64,000 nucleotides of DNA, from positions 806,001 to 870,000 of the forward strand of contig NZ_LFNF01000003.1 in NCBI RefSeq assembly GCF_001045445.1, given 5' to 3'. Below the pieces are notes generated by a model that saw nothing but the letters and a program-made list of their open reading frames with translations, was not told where the DNA came from and made no database searches. Positions 6,906 to 18,464 of the stretch are shown in pieces. Both the position numbers and the translations under genes were made by a program. Numbering within the stretch: position 1 is the stretch's first letter; each line of letters begins with the position of its first letter. Origin of the DNA: Chryseobacterium sp. BLS98 (GTDB lineage Bacteria > Bacteroidota > Bacteroidia > Flavobacteriales > Weeksellaceae).

Positions 6906-8603
6906 ATGCAATTATCAGAACAAGAAATCATTAGAAGAGAAAAGCTGAACAAGCTTACTGAAATGGGAATTAATGCATTCCCTGCGGAGGAGTATACGAT
7001 TACAGATACTACAGAATCTATAAAACAGGATTTTTCTGAGAATAAACAGGTGAAGATCGCTGGTAGATTAATGTCCCGCAGAATTCAGGGAAAGGCTTCT
7101 TTTGCTGAATTGCAGGACTCTAAAGGTAAAATTCAGGTGTATTTTAACAGAGACGAGATCTGCCCGGGTGAAGATAAAGAATTATATAACGAAGTATACA
7201 AACACCTTTTGGATATCGGTGATATTATCGGTATTGAAGGAACTTTATTCACTACCCAGGTAGGTGAAATGACTATTTTGGTTAAGAACTTTACCCTTCT
7301 TACCAAAGCTTTACGCCCGCTTCCTCAGGCTAAAACTGATGAAAATGGAGTAGTGCACGACGGATTTACAGATCCTGAATTAAGATACAGACAGCGTTAT
7401 GTAGATTTAACGGTTAATCCGCAGGTAAAAGAAATTTTCGTAAAGAGAACAAAAATGTTCAATGCAATGAGAACTTTCTTCAATGATGCCGGATATTTTG
7501 AGGTGGAAACTCCTATTCTGCAGTCGATTCCCGGAGGAGCTGCGGCAAAACCGTTCATCACGCATCATAATGCTTTAGATATTCCATTATATTTAAGAAT
7601 TGCCAATGAATTGTACCTGAAAAGATTGATCGTTGGTGGTTTTGATGGTGTTTATGAGTTCTCTAAAAACTTCAGAAATGAAGGAATGGACAGAACCCAC
7701 AACCCTGAATTTACAGCCATGGAGATCTATGTAGCATACAAAGATTACAACTGGATGATGGATTTCACGGAAAAACTTCTGGAATTCTGTGCTACTCAGG
7801 TTAACGGAAGCGCTGAATCTACTTTCGGAGAGCATACTATCAACTGGAAAGCGCCTTATCCAAGAGTTTCCATGACGGAAGCGATCCAAAAATATACAGG
7901 TTTCGATATCACAGGAAAAACTGAACAGGAATTGTTTGATTTTGCCAAATCTATCGGAATTGAGGTGAATGAAACCATGGGGAAAGGAAAATTAATTGAT
8001 GAGATTTTCGGTGAAAAATGTGAAGGAAACTTCATCCAGCCGACTTTCATTACAGATTATCCGATTGAAATGTCTCCTTTAACTAAGAAACACAGAAGTA
8101 AAGAAGGCTTAACCGAGCGTTTTGAATTAATGGTTTGCGGAAAAGAAATTGCAAATGCTTATTCAGAGCTTAATGACCCGATCGATCAAAGAGAGCGTTT
8201 CGAATCCCAGATGGCCTTATCAGAAAGAGGAGATGATGAAGCAATGTTCATTGACCAGGACTTCTTAAGAGCACTGGAATATGGTATGCCTCCAACTTCC
8301 GGATTAGGAATCGGGATGGACAGACTGATCATGTTCCTTACAAATAATGCATCCATCCAGGAAGTTTTATTCTTCCCTCAGATGAGGCCGGAAAAAACGG
8401 TTCCTCAGATTGAATTGGGTGAAGATGAAAAAGTAATTCTTGAAATCCTTAATTCTCAGGAAGAGGCGATGTCTTTGGCTGAAGTAAAAGAAAGAAGCCA
8501 GTTATCCGGGAAAAAGTGGGATAAAGCATCTAAAATACTGACAAAAAATAATTTAGTAAAAGTTGAAAAGATTGATGAAAATATCTTGATGAAACTTATA
8601 TAA
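6906..8603 (+). CDS. lysS: Lysyl-tRNA synthetase (class II)
   Basis: 565 residues. Charges tRNA-Lys. The N-terminal OB-fold anticodon domain (VKIAGRLMSRRIQGKASF) is followed by the class II core: motif 2 FRNEGMDRTHNPEFT and motif 3 GLGIGMDRLIMFLTN. The usual enzyme is about 500 residues; here the core ends near residue 497, where FPQMRPE lies, and a further 65 or so residues follow. That tail (EDEKVILEILNSQEEAMS...) reads like a small winged-helix module. A promoter match lies at 6854-6883. Confidence 0.97.
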   Translation: MQLSEQEIIRREKLNKLTEMGINAFPAEEYTITDTTESIKQDFSENKQVKIAGRLMSRRIQGKASFAELQDSKGKIQVYFNRDEICPGEDKELYNEVYKHLLDIGDIIGIEGTLFTTQVGEMTILVKNFTLLTKALRPLPQAKTDENGVVHDGFTDPELRYRQRYVDLTVNPQVKEIFVKRTKMFNAMRTFFNDAGYFEVETPILQSIPGGAAAKPFITHHNALDIPLYLRIANELYLKRLIVGGFDGVYEFSKNFRNEGMDRTHNPEFTAMEIYVAYKDYNWMMDFTEKLLEFCATQVNGSAESTFGEHTINWKAPYPRVSMTEAIQKYTGFDITGKTEQELFDFAKSIGIEVNETMGKGKLIDEIFGEKCEGNFIQPTFITDYPIEMSPLTKKHRSKEGLTERFELMVCGKEIANAYSELNDPIDQRERFESQMALSERGDDEAMFIDQDFLRALEYGMPPTSGLGIGMDRLIMFLTNNASIQEVLFFPQMRPEKTVPQIELGEDEKVILEILNSQEEAMSLAEVKERSQLSGKKWDKASKILTKNNLVKVEKIDENILMKLI

Positions 8604-8798
8604 ATAAGAAATTCATTTATTTTTAGGTGTAACAGGTTTGCACCTGGAAGGTTTTGACTTATTCGTAAAAGTTGGGATTAGCGTTTTGTATGATTTTGCA
8701 AAAGATTTCTTTCTTATAAAATTAAAATGTGAAAAAATTAAAACAATAAAAACAATGCTTATGAAAAAAGTAAGAGATGGTGTGTTAAAGGCCTTGAT

Positions 8799-8873
8799 TG
8801 CGTGATCACAATTTTATAATAAGTCAAAATCATTGAATAATTTAAGGCTATGGGTGCAAATCCCTCTCACGCA
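8799..8873 (+). other. tRNA-like 75-nt segment (possible decayed tRNA or small RNA)
   Basis: A 7-nt 5' strand TGCGTGA (8799-8805) pairs perfectly with TCACGCA (8867-8873) exactly 75 nt apart. Just inside the 3' strand is a T-arm-like GGG-TGCAAAT-CCC. The D arm and anticodon arm do not form, there is no GG in the D loop, and only three of five T-stem pairs hold. It is therefore not a working tRNA. A strong terminator follows at once. It could be a decayed tRNA, the end of a small RNA, or chance. The rest of the 8604-8941 gap is AT-rich; an inverted repeat CAGGT-TTGC-ACCTG lies near 8630-8645. Confidence 0.25.
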
Positions 8874-8876
8874 CAA

Positions 8877-8908
8877 AAAATCCTGAAAATATTTTCAGGA
8901 TTTTTATT
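8877..8908. terminator. Bidirectional terminator between lysS and cydB
   Basis: AATCCTGAAAAT (8879-8890) followed immediately by its exact complement ATTTTCAGGATT (8891-8902). It is flanked by A and T runs on the two sides, so it can stop transcription from both convergent genes. Confidence 0.85.
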
Positions 8909-8941
8909 TTAAATTAAATCAGTACATGGATCGTACTCTTC

Positions 8942-9946
8942 CTACTTTCTCTGCCTGCTAAACGAAACCATCAGATAAAACAAAAACGGAAGAATAAACA
9001 GTGAACCAAGCATTAGTGCCCATCCTAAAGCCGCTATCGTTTTTGGAGGAGCCATATGTTCCAGTAATGAAAGATGCTGTCCGTTTCCAAGCAGGATAAT
9101 ATCCGGATTATGCTGATAAGTTGCCGCCACGAGGATCATGACCATCTGGAATCCTGCCAGTGCGCGTACGGGAAGCAGTTTTCTTTGATTCATAGCTCGA
9201 AGGATAAGAAGAAGAGCAATTGTAGCAAAAGATATGGCCATAATTCCTAACGGTTTTGAAAATACCCACATCAACAAAGGAATATCAGAAACATAAGCTG
9301 TTAAGAATACCAATATTCCGGTAACCACCACAAAAACCATGGTTTGTTTTGATTTTTTGATCATTAACGTAAGATCGGCTTTATCACGGGTTTCTCTTAA
9401 AGAAAAGATGGAAGCCAGATAAGCACAGAGTGCTACGGTGAAAAGTCCTACGGAAACACCAAACCAGTTCAGCCAGCTGAAAATATATAAATCCAAAAAT
9501 CCAACCGCATCTGGATTGATAGAATGGGAAACAGTTGCCGCTGCAATCAGACCCAGGAAAAATGGAGTTAACAGGCTTGCGTAATAAAAAATCTGGGTAT
9601 ATAAAACCTGCCAGTTATCTTTCACAGCATCGTAATGTCTGAATGTAAAAGCCGTCCCTCTTGCAATAATTCCTAAAAGCATTAGAACCAGAGGAATATG
9701 AAGATAAGTCGACATCGTCGTATAAATTTCAGGAAACCCAACAAAAAGAATAACAATAGCAATAATCAGCCACATATGATTGGCTTCCCATACAGGTGCA
9801 ATGGATTCATACATGATTTCCTGTGTTTTGTGACGGGCCTTTTTGTGGGTGAAAAGCTCTACAATTCCGGCTCCGAAATCAGCTCCGCCCAAAATAATAT
9901 AAAGACAGATGGAAAGCCATAGAAAGCCTATAACAACGTAAATCAT
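8942..9946 (-). CDS. cydB: Cytochrome bd ubiquinol/menaquinol oxidase subunit II
   Basis: A 334-residue inner-membrane protein with eight or nine hydrophobic segments. The family N-terminus (GFLWLSICLYIILGGADFGAG) and the WEANHMWLI stretch are clear. It partners CydA in the bd-type terminal oxidase, which reduces oxygen using quinol. The start ATG overlaps the cydA stop as ATGA. No CydX-like short frame follows: after the stop there are about 30 nt and then a terminator. Confidence 0.95.
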   Translation of the reverse strand: MIYVVIGFLWLSICLYIILGGADFGAGIVELFTHKKARHKTQEIMYESIAPVWEANHMWLIIAIVILFVGFPEIYTTMSTYLHIPLVLMLLGIIARGTAFTFRHYDAVKDNWQVLYTQIFYYASLLTPFFLGLIAAATVSHSINPDAVGFLDLYIFSWLNWFGVSVGLFTVALCAYLASIFSLRETRDKADLTLMIKKSKQTMVFVVVTGILVFLTAYVSDIPLLMWVFSKPLGIMAISFATIALLLILRAMNQRKLLPVRALAGFQMVMILVAATYQHNPDIILLGNGQHLSLLEHMAPPKTIAALGWALMLGSLFILPFLFYLMVSFSRQRK

Positions 9947-11286
9947 GATTTTTTGTTTTTATCGTTAAACTGAGCGTCTGTAGGGTCATAAAGTTTCGGC
10001 ACCATCTGGATCTGTCTTCTCAAAAGAAAGATAATGACCAGTGATAAGGATACGAAAATAGCGGTAAAGAAATAGAAAGAATACTGTATGCCCGGCATTG
10101 GCGTTACAGCATCTACAGTTCTCATGATTCCATAAATAATCCAGGGTTGCCTCCCAACTTCCGTAACTGTCCATCCTGCTTCCAGAGCAATATATCCGAA
10201 AGGTGTCGCGATCAGGAATGTTTTTAAAAGCCAGTTTTTGGTCAGCCATTCCTTTTTGAAGAAAAAAGAGTAAAGGTACACAGCTCCGATACAGATCATC
10301 ACAACGCCGAAAAAAATCATGATCTGGAAAGCGTAATGAACAACAGCTACAGGAGGCCATTCATCACGGGGAAAATCATTTAAACCCTTTACTTCGGAAT
10401 TAAAATCATTGCTTACCAGAAAACTTAATACTTTCGGAATTTTAATGGCATATTTTACTTCTCCTTTTTCCTCATCAGGAATTCCTCCAAGTACGAACGA
10501 AGCACCCTTTTCAGTTTCAAAGTGAGCTTCCATTGCAGCCAGTTTGATGGGTTGTCTTTCCGCAACGGACTTTGCCGCAACATCACCGCTTAAAGGTGCC
10601 CCAAACGCTCCGATTAAAGCAAATCCGGCAGCAATCCTGAACGCTTTTGTATGGAACTCTACATTCTTACCCTTCATAATTAAGAAAGCATGAACTCCTG
10701 CAACGGCAAACCCGGTAGCACAGAATGCAGCAACCGTCATATGAAGTGCCTGAGGGAACCAAGCTTCGTTGAACATTGCCTTAATAGGATCTATATTTAC
10801 ATATTGCCCGTTGATATAATCAAAACCTGCAGGTGAATTCATCCAGGCATTTGCTGCAACTACCAGGATTCCTGATGCCAGCCCGCTTAGGCCTACTAAA
10901 AATCCACAGAACCAGTGGAACCATTTATTAAATTTTTCCCAACCATATAAAAAGAATCCAATGGCAATAGCTTCAATAAAAAACGCAGTCCCTTCAAGAG
11001 AAAATGGCATTCCGAAGATCGGTCCGGCATGTTTCATAAATGCCGGCCATAAAAGGCCCAGTTCAAAAGAAAGCATGGTTCCGGATACAGCACCAGTGGC
11101 AAAAAGAATGGCAACTCCCTTGCTCCAGGCTTTTGTAAGTCCTTTGTATACTTCATTACCGGTTTTCAGATATTTCCAGTGGGCGAAAGCCATCAAAAAA
11201 GGCATTACCATTCCCACGCATGCAAAAATGATATGAAAACCCAGCGAGAGAGCCATCTGCGCGCGGGCTGCAATAAAATCATCCAT
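9943..11286 (-). CDS. cydA: Cytochrome bd oxidase subunit I
   Basis: 447 residues, multi-pass. Carries the haems and the quinol site. His18 in LGFHIIF matches the family haem b595 ligand, and the GRQPW motif is present in GWTVTEVGRQPW. The quinol-binding loop region is short compared with E. coli CydA, as in CIO-type or short-Q-loop oxidases. High-affinity oxygen respiration in the inner membrane, presumably fed by menaquinol (ubiE/menG lies at 31.4 kb). Divergent from gyrB across 229 nt. Confidence 0.96.
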   Translation of the reverse strand: MDDFIAARAQMALSLGFHIIFACVGMVMPFLMAFAHWKYLKTGNEVYKGLTKAWSKGVAILFATGAVSGTMLSFELGLLWPAFMKHAGPIFGMPFSLEGTAFFIEAIAIGFFLYGWEKFNKWFHWFCGFLVGLSGLASGILVVAANAWMNSPAGFDYINGQYVNIDPIKAMFNEAWFPQALHMTVAAFCATGFAVAGVHAFLIMKGKNVEFHTKAFRIAAGFALIGAFGAPLSGDVAAKSVAERQPIKLAAMEAHFETEKGASFVLGGIPDEEKGEVKYAIKIPKVLSFLVSNDFNSEVKGLNDFPRDEWPPVAVVHYAFQIMIFFGVVMICIGAVYLYSFFFKKEWLTKNWLLKTFLIATPFGYIALEAGWTVTEVGRQPWIIYGIMRTVDAVTPMPGIQYSFYFFTAIFVSLSLVIIFLLRRQIQMVPKLYDPTDAQFNDKNKKS

Positions 11287-11437
11287 ATAATCAACTTTTG
11301 AGTAATAAATTTAAGAATAAATTAGGTATGTAGGATATGATTTAATACAGTTGATTTTTGGGAAATAGATGATAACTTTAAACTTTTTTAAGCAAAATTA
11401 CATCCTGGGTTTTCATAAAAACTCCACTCTTTTTTGA

Positions 11438-13450
<2,013 letters not shown>

Positions 13451-13467
13451 TTGCTTTTAAAAATAAT

Positions 13468-13498
13468 TAAAAAGACTCCAGAAATGGGGTCTTTTTTA
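13468..13498 (+). terminator. gyrB terminator
   Basis: Stem AAAAGACTCC / GGGGTCTTTT (loop AGAAAT) followed by a T run, 20 nt after the gyrB stop. Confidence 0.85.
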
Positions 13499-13688
13499 TT
13501 TTGGCATTAAAGATAATCTGTCAAAATAATTATTTTAGACTTTGATATCCTGGTTTGGAGATTTAAAATGTTAAAATAATAAATTTAAGTTATTGATTGT
13601 TAGTTCATTATTCTGTTTTTTAATTTATATTGAAATAAAAAATTAACATTTATTAAGATTTTATTATTTTTGCTCAATTTTAAAGACC

Positions 13689-15581
13689 ATGATGAAAATT
13701 TTAATTATAGGGGCTTTATCTACTGCCTCTGTATATTTCGCCCAAACCTATCCGGTGTCTGCTATCCCTGAAAATTTAAAGAAGAATGCTAATGTTGTCA
13801 TCAGAAAAGATTTTACAACAGTTCAGATTAATAAAATTGATGAAATCAGGTATCAGTATAATAAAGTAACTACTGTTTTAAATAAGGATGGTGACTCTAA
13901 GGCTCAGATTTATATTCCTTATCAAAAAGGAGATAATATTTCTGAGGTAAAGGTGACGGTTTATGATGAATCCGGGAAGAAAGTAAAAAGCTTTTCAAAA
14001 TCTGATTTCGGTGACTTTGCCAACAATACCCAAGGGGTGTTTTATTCAGATAACAGGGCTTTAGCTTTACCGTATACCTCTGCTTATTACCCTTATACTA
14101 TTGATTTTTCGTACCAGATCACTGATGAAAATACCATTTTCATTCCCGATTTTGTACCATTCTCTTCTCCCAATACCTCTTTGGAAGAAGCTCAGTTTAA
14201 AATAATCAATAAATCCGGGATTGATCTTAAAACCAAAAGTTATCCTTCAAAATACGGTTATGCTGCGGTTACTGTGGCTGATAATGGTAATGAGAAAAGC
14301 TATTCTTATAAAAATGTTCCCGCTATGGATGATGTTTTGATGCTTCCTCAGCCTGAAAAAATATTGCCTAAAGTAAGTTTTGCCCTGACAAAATTTAACC
14401 TGGAAGGAAAACAGGGAGCTTTGAACAACTGGACTGATTTTGGAACCTGGTATTATGCTAACCTTGTAGAGCCTGTTTCTGCGTCTACTCCTGCCATTAA
14501 AGCAGAGGTGGCAGCTCTTAAATTAGAAGGCTCAACGGAAGAAAAAGTTAAAAAACTTTACCAGTATATGCAATCAAAAACCAGATATATATTTGTCGGA
14601 TTGGGTATTGGCGGCTGGCTTCCTATGCTTCCGGATGAAGTTCAGAAAAAAGGATATGGCGACTGTAAAGGGCTTACCAACTATATGAAAACTTTATTGA
14701 ACGAAGCCGGTATTCCTTCCAATTACTGTGTGATCAATTCCGGTTCATCCGATATTTCTTTTGATCCCGATTTTCCATCTATGGGAGGAAACCATGCCAT
14801 TCTTATGGTGCCAACAGAAAAAGGAAATATCTGGCTGGAAAACACTTCACAGCAGATTGCTTATAATCACTTAAGTTACAGCACTACGGACAGAAATGTT
14901 CTTGCTGTCACCAAAAAAGGAATAGAGTTGATCAATACACCATCTTATTCTGCTGAACAGAACGGAGAAAAGCAGGTTGTAAAAGTTAACCTTACGGAAG
15001 ATAACAGCATCAATGGGGAAATTCAGTTTGCTTATACGGGAAGTCAATACGATAACAATTTGATATATAATTATTTATCACCAAAAGAAAGAATTGATGC
15101 TTTGAAAAAAAGCTTTGATGTGCTGAATTTTGAAAAAGTAGAAATGAAAGACCTTGTCAATGATAAGGATAATGCTGTGATCAGGTTCAATGTGGATTTT
15201 AAAGCCAATAATTATTCTAAAACCGCAGGAACTAATTTACTTTTCAGGGCTGTACCTATTTTTAGTAATAATTTTTATAAATCTGATGAGAACAGAGAGC
15301 TTCCGTTTGAAATAGGCCAATCTTTTCAGGATGAGTACGAAATTGATTATACCGTTCCTAAAAATTATAAAATAGATGAAGTTCCCGAAAATGTAACCAT
15401 CAATTCTGAATTCGGGACCTATAAGCTGAATCTTGTAAAAAACGGTGAATCATTGAAAGTGACACGGTTTATCAAAATTAACAAAGGGATATTTCCAAAA
15501 GAAAAATACAATGACTATGTAAGCTTCAGAAAGAAAATTCTGAATATGGATAATTCTAAAATATTACTGATTAAAATTTAA
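13689..15581 (+). CDS. DUF3857 transglutaminase-like secreted protein
   Basis: 630 residues with a Sec signal peptide (cleavage near VYFAQ at about residue 19). The N-terminal half is a DUF3857 beta domain. A transglutaminase core follows, with the nucleophile Cys in KGYGDCKGL, a His in GGNHAIL and an acidic residue in WLENTS. The C-terminal third is a DUF3858-like beta domain. Probably periplasmic or outer-membrane associated; substrate unknown. Tandem paralogue of the next gene (2 nt apart), which has lost the Cys. A -7 box TATTTTTG occurs about 20 nt upstream. Confidence 0.88.
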   Translation: MMKILIIGALSTASVYFAQTYPVSAIPENLKKNANVVIRKDFTTVQINKIDEIRYQYNKVTTVLNKDGDSKAQIYIPYQKGDNISEVKVTVYDESGKKVKSFSKSDFGDFANNTQGVFYSDNRALALPYTSAYYPYTIDFSYQITDENTIFIPDFVPFSSPNTSLEEAQFKIINKSGIDLKTKSYPSKYGYAAVTVADNGNEKSYSYKNVPAMDDVLMLPQPEKILPKVSFALTKFNLEGKQGALNNWTDFGTWYYANLVEPVSASTPAIKAEVAALKLEGSTEEKVKKLYQYMQSKTRYIFVGLGIGGWLPMLPDEVQKKGYGDCKGLTNYMKTLLNEAGIPSNYCVINSGSSDISFDPDFPSMGGNHAILMVPTEKGNIWLENTSQQIAYNHLSYSTTDRNVLAVTKKGIELINTPSYSAEQNGEKQVVKVNLTEDNSINGEIQFAYTGSQYDNNLIYNYLSPKERIDALKKSFDVLNFEKVEMKDLVNDKDNAVIRFNVDFKANNYSKTAGTNLLFRAVPIFSNNFYKSDENRELPFEIGQSFQDEYEIDYTVPKNYKIDEVPENVTINSEFGTYKLNLVKNGESLKVTRFIKINKGIFPKEKYNDYVSFRKKILNMDNSKILLIKI

Positions 15582-15583
15582 CC

Positions 15584-17521
15584 ATGAAAAACAAATTATT
15601 AACTGCTTTCTGTTTCGGAATTATAATCTCTGTAAACGGTCAGAAGCATGAGTTTCTGGATCCCCCGAAGTTTGACAATGCAGATCTGGCCAAGACAAAA
15701 TCGGAGCTTGACGAAAATGCCCCTGCAGAAATTTTATACAAATCGGTACACTTTAATGTAGACCCTTCCACAGGAACCCTTAGGAAAAATGTTTTTTACA
15801 GAGTAAAGATCTATAACAAAGATAAAGCGGAAGACTGGTTGAATCTCGAGATTCCGTTATATAAAAATTCCAGCAATGACGAAGAAACTTTAAGCAAAGT
15901 GAAAGCTTTCGTTTATAATCTGGAAAATGGAACTGCGGTACCTACTAAAGTAGATAAAAGCTCAAAATATAAAAGTAAAGAAAGTAAATATACAACCATA
16001 ACTAAATTTGCTTTCCCTAATGTGAAAAACGGCTCTGTAATAGAATATCAGTATGAAGTTTTCTCCCCGTTTTTATATTCTGTTCCGCAAATTCTGATAG
16101 AATCGGATGCTCCTTCTCTTTACACTGAATATATTCTGGATAGTCCTTCGCATATAGCCTATAATGTAAATTATACAGGATCATTAAATCCAAAATACAG
16201 GATGGTTGAAGAAAAAACAATGTATGGAATGCCGTTTAAAACCTATAGATTCGGATATGAAAACCTGAAAGGATTCAAAACTGAGAAATTTGTTAAAAAC
16301 GATAGGAATTACCGTACAAAAATAAGTGCTGAGCTTCATTCCACTAATTTTGGACAATTGAAAATGTATTCCTCTTCCTGGGAAGAAATCAAAGATAAAT
16401 TGTATAAAGATGAAGATTTTGGGGAAGAACTGAAAAAAACAAAACTCGCTAAAGAAAAGGTAACATCTGTTATTTCAGGCTTAAATTCTGACGCTGAAAA
16501 AGCTGATGCTATTTTTAATTATGTGAAAAATATCTTCACCTGGAACAAAGATCGCGGGATTTATACAGAAGACGGAATAAAAAAACTTTTAGAAACCAAA
16601 ACAGGAAATGCAGCGGAAATTAATCTTTTCCTTGTCATGATGCTTAGAGAAGCCGGATTGAAAGCTGACCCACTTGTTATTTCCACAGTAGACAACGGTT
16701 TGATTAACCTGGTTTCTCCCAGTATAGTGGGGATGAATTTTGTGATTGCAGCCGTAAAAATAAAAGATGGATTAGTCATGTATGATGCTACCTCAAAACA
16801 GGCATCTGTGAATAACCTTCCGCCAAGAGACTGGAACCAGTATGGTGTTTTAATGGCTAAAGAAAAGGCAGCCCTGATGGAAATGGGAAATACCACCACC
16901 AGTTACAATTATCTCACTACAGAAGCAAAGATCAATGAAGATGGCAGTATTTCAGGAACCTATTCCGATAAAGATACCGGTTCATATGCCATGTTTGTTA
17001 AAGAAAGCTACGATGAGAATGCTGAAAAATACAAGAAGCAGTATAAAGAAAACTATTCAATAGACTTTACAGGAATTGAATCGAAAATACTGGATAACGG
17101 AGATTTTGAAAGTACGATGAAATTCTCTTCAGATAACCTGATAGATAGAGTAGGGAAAAAAATGATCATCAATCCAATGCTGTTTTTAAGTAAAAATTCC
17201 AATGAATTTGATCAGACTGAAGAAAGAAAATATCCCATTGACTTTATTTCCTCATTTACTAAAGTGAAAAAAGTGATTCTGGAAATACCGGAAGGCTATA
17301 TAATAGAAGCAATGCCTAAAAGTAAAAGGATCGTTACAGAAGATAAAGAAATTGAATACAGCTATATAGCCGAGCAGAAAGGTAACAAACTTGAAATAAT
17401 TTCTACCACAAAAATTGCCAGCCCGGATTATCCTAAAGAATATTACCCTGCATTCAAACAGATCTGGGGAACCGCTTCAAAAAGTGAAAACCAGGTAATC
17501 AGCCTAGTCAAAAAATCATAA
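15584..17521 (+). CDS. DUF3857 protein with degenerate transglutaminase core
   Basis: 645 residues, signal peptide ending near SVNGQ (residue 20). Same layout as its upstream neighbour: DUF3857, transglutaminase fold, C-terminal beta domain. At the expected nucleophile position the sequence is KTGNAAEINLFL, with no Cys, and no clear catalytic His segment follows. It is probably a non-catalytic partner that may act with the neighbour. The two genes are 2 nt apart and should be co-transcribed and co-translated. Confidence 0.86.
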   Translation: MKNKLLTAFCFGIIISVNGQKHEFLDPPKFDNADLAKTKSELDENAPAEILYKSVHFNVDPSTGTLRKNVFYRVKIYNKDKAEDWLNLEIPLYKNSSNDEETLSKVKAFVYNLENGTAVPTKVDKSSKYKSKESKYTTITKFAFPNVKNGSVIEYQYEVFSPFLYSVPQILIESDAPSLYTEYILDSPSHIAYNVNYTGSLNPKYRMVEEKTMYGMPFKTYRFGYENLKGFKTEKFVKNDRNYRTKISAELHSTNFGQLKMYSSSWEEIKDKLYKDEDFGEELKKTKLAKEKVTSVISGLNSDAEKADAIFNYVKNIFTWNKDRGIYTEDGIKKLLETKTGNAAEINLFLVMMLREAGLKADPLVISTVDNGLINLVSPSIVGMNFVIAAVKIKDGLVMYDATSKQASVNNLPPRDWNQYGVLMAKEKAALMEMGNTTTSYNYLTTEAKINEDGSISGTYSDKDTGSYAMFVKESYDENAEKYKKQYKENYSIDFTGIESKILDNGDFESTMKFSSDNLIDRVGKKMIINPMLFLSKNSNEFDQTEERKYPIDFISSFTKVKKVILEIPEGYIIEAMPKSKRIVTEDKEIEYSYIAEQKGNKLEIISTTKIASPDYPKEYYPAFKQIWGTASKSENQVISLVKKS

Positions 17522-17546
17522 AAAACAATTCTTTCAGAATAATTTT

Positions 17547-17577
17547 GCAAAACCATTCATTTTTGAATGGTTTTTGC
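17547..17577 (+). terminator. Terminator after the DUF3857 pair
   Basis: AAAACCATTCA / TGAATGGTTTT stem with loop TTTT, ending in a T run, about 25 nt after the stop codon. Confidence 0.85.
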
Positions 17578-17598
17578 ATTAGGATAGAAAAAATAATT

Positions 17599-18420
17599 AT
17601 GAAAAATACCATCGCCGTTCTGGCTGTTTCTTCACTTCTTGCTTTTTCAGCCTGTAAAAAAAGAGAAACTACAGCTGTGGCCGATAAAACAGAAACTTCC
17701 CAGCCGGAAAAATTTACTGTAGACTCCGTGAAAGTAAGCGATTCATCGAAAATTGCAGATTCACTTACGGTAAGCTTCACTTCCAAACTGCTCGTTTTTC
17801 CAGCTTTGAAAGACAAACGACTGCTGGATAGTATTTATTTTCAGAATAAAGGCATTAAGGATTTTTCTAAACAAGGACTGCAATCCTACCTGGAAAGCGA
17901 TAAAAATAAGTATTTCAAATCTGTAAAAAACGACAGCAAAGACTGGATTTCAGATTCCTATGCACAGGACTGGTATACCAATTCCCACATGAATCTGGTT
18001 TCCAACGATAACGATTATATGCACATCGAGTATATATGGAGTTCATATGAAGGAGGAGCCCATGATAATTATGGGTTTTCAGAAAGAGTTTTTGATCTTA
18101 AAAACAATAAAAAATTAGAGCTTAAGGACATTACTTCAATGCCTAAAGCCAGGCTTGAAAGTATTTTGATGAAAAATATCAATACAATTCATAGTGGGGC
18201 AAGTGACAATGGAGATGATGTGAAAAATTCAGATATGCTGCTGGTAGAAGTGATTCCTGCTACAGATAATTTCTATTTCGATCAGAAAAACCTCTATTTC
18301 CATTACAGTCCCTATGAAATTACAGCTTTTGCTGCCGGAGATATTGTAATTCCAGTGTCATGGGAGGAATTGAAGGGAACTCTTAATACACAATTTAAAG
18401 AAAGAATGAAAATAAAATAA
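17599..18420 (+). CDS. DUF3298 (RsiV-like) lipoprotein
   Basis: 273 residues from the ATG at 17599. An upstream in-frame ATG at 17545 lies inside a terminator hairpin and is rejected. Lipoprotein signal with lipobox Cys in LLAFSAC (about residue 19), a Thr/Ser-rich linker, then a domain with YEGGAHDNYGFSERVFDLKNNKKLELKDI. This YEGGAH...N.D...G..L.L.D pattern is that of DUF3298, also found in the extracellular part of RsiV anti-sigma factors. No transmembrane anchor or sigma-binding part is present, so an anti-sigma role is not supported. Outer-membrane or periplasmic lipoprotein of unknown task. Confidence 0.82.
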   Translation: MKNTIAVLAVSSLLAFSACKKRETTAVADKTETSQPEKFTVDSVKVSDSSKIADSLTVSFTSKLLVFPALKDKRLLDSIYFQNKGIKDFSKQGLQSYLESDKNKYFKSVKNDSKDWISDSYAQDWYTNSHMNLVSNDNDYMHIEYIWSSYEGGAHDNYGFSERVFDLKNNKKLELKDITSMPKARLESILMKNINTIHSGASDNGDDVKNSDMLLVEVIPATDNFYFDQKNLYFHYSPYEITAFAAGDIVIPVSWEELKGTLNTQFKERMKIK

Positions 18421-18424
18421 AATT

Positions 18425-18455
18425 AATGCTTCCGGATGTGGAAGCATTTTTTATT
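18425..18455 (+). terminator. Terminator whose U-tract contains a -7 promoter box
   Basis: ATGCTTCC (18426-18433), loop GGATGT, GGAAGCAT (18440-18447), then TTTTTTATTTTTG. The T-rich tail reads TATTTTTG, a full TAnnTTTG box, seven bases or less before the next start codon at 18465. Confidence 0.8.
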
Positions 18456-18464
18456 TTTGCGGTA

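Noticed and set aside
6743..6934. 63-residue open frame before lysS
   Set aside because: It lies wholly over the heptad repeat and lysS start; sequence is low-complexity and overlaps the lysS promoter.
8799..8873. Functional tRNA or tmRNA
   Set aside because: D and anticodon arms do not form and T stem has two mismatches; kept only as a tRNA-like segment.
8911..8941. CydX small subunit after cydB
   Set aside because: Only about 30 nt separate the cydB stop from the terminator; no frame present.
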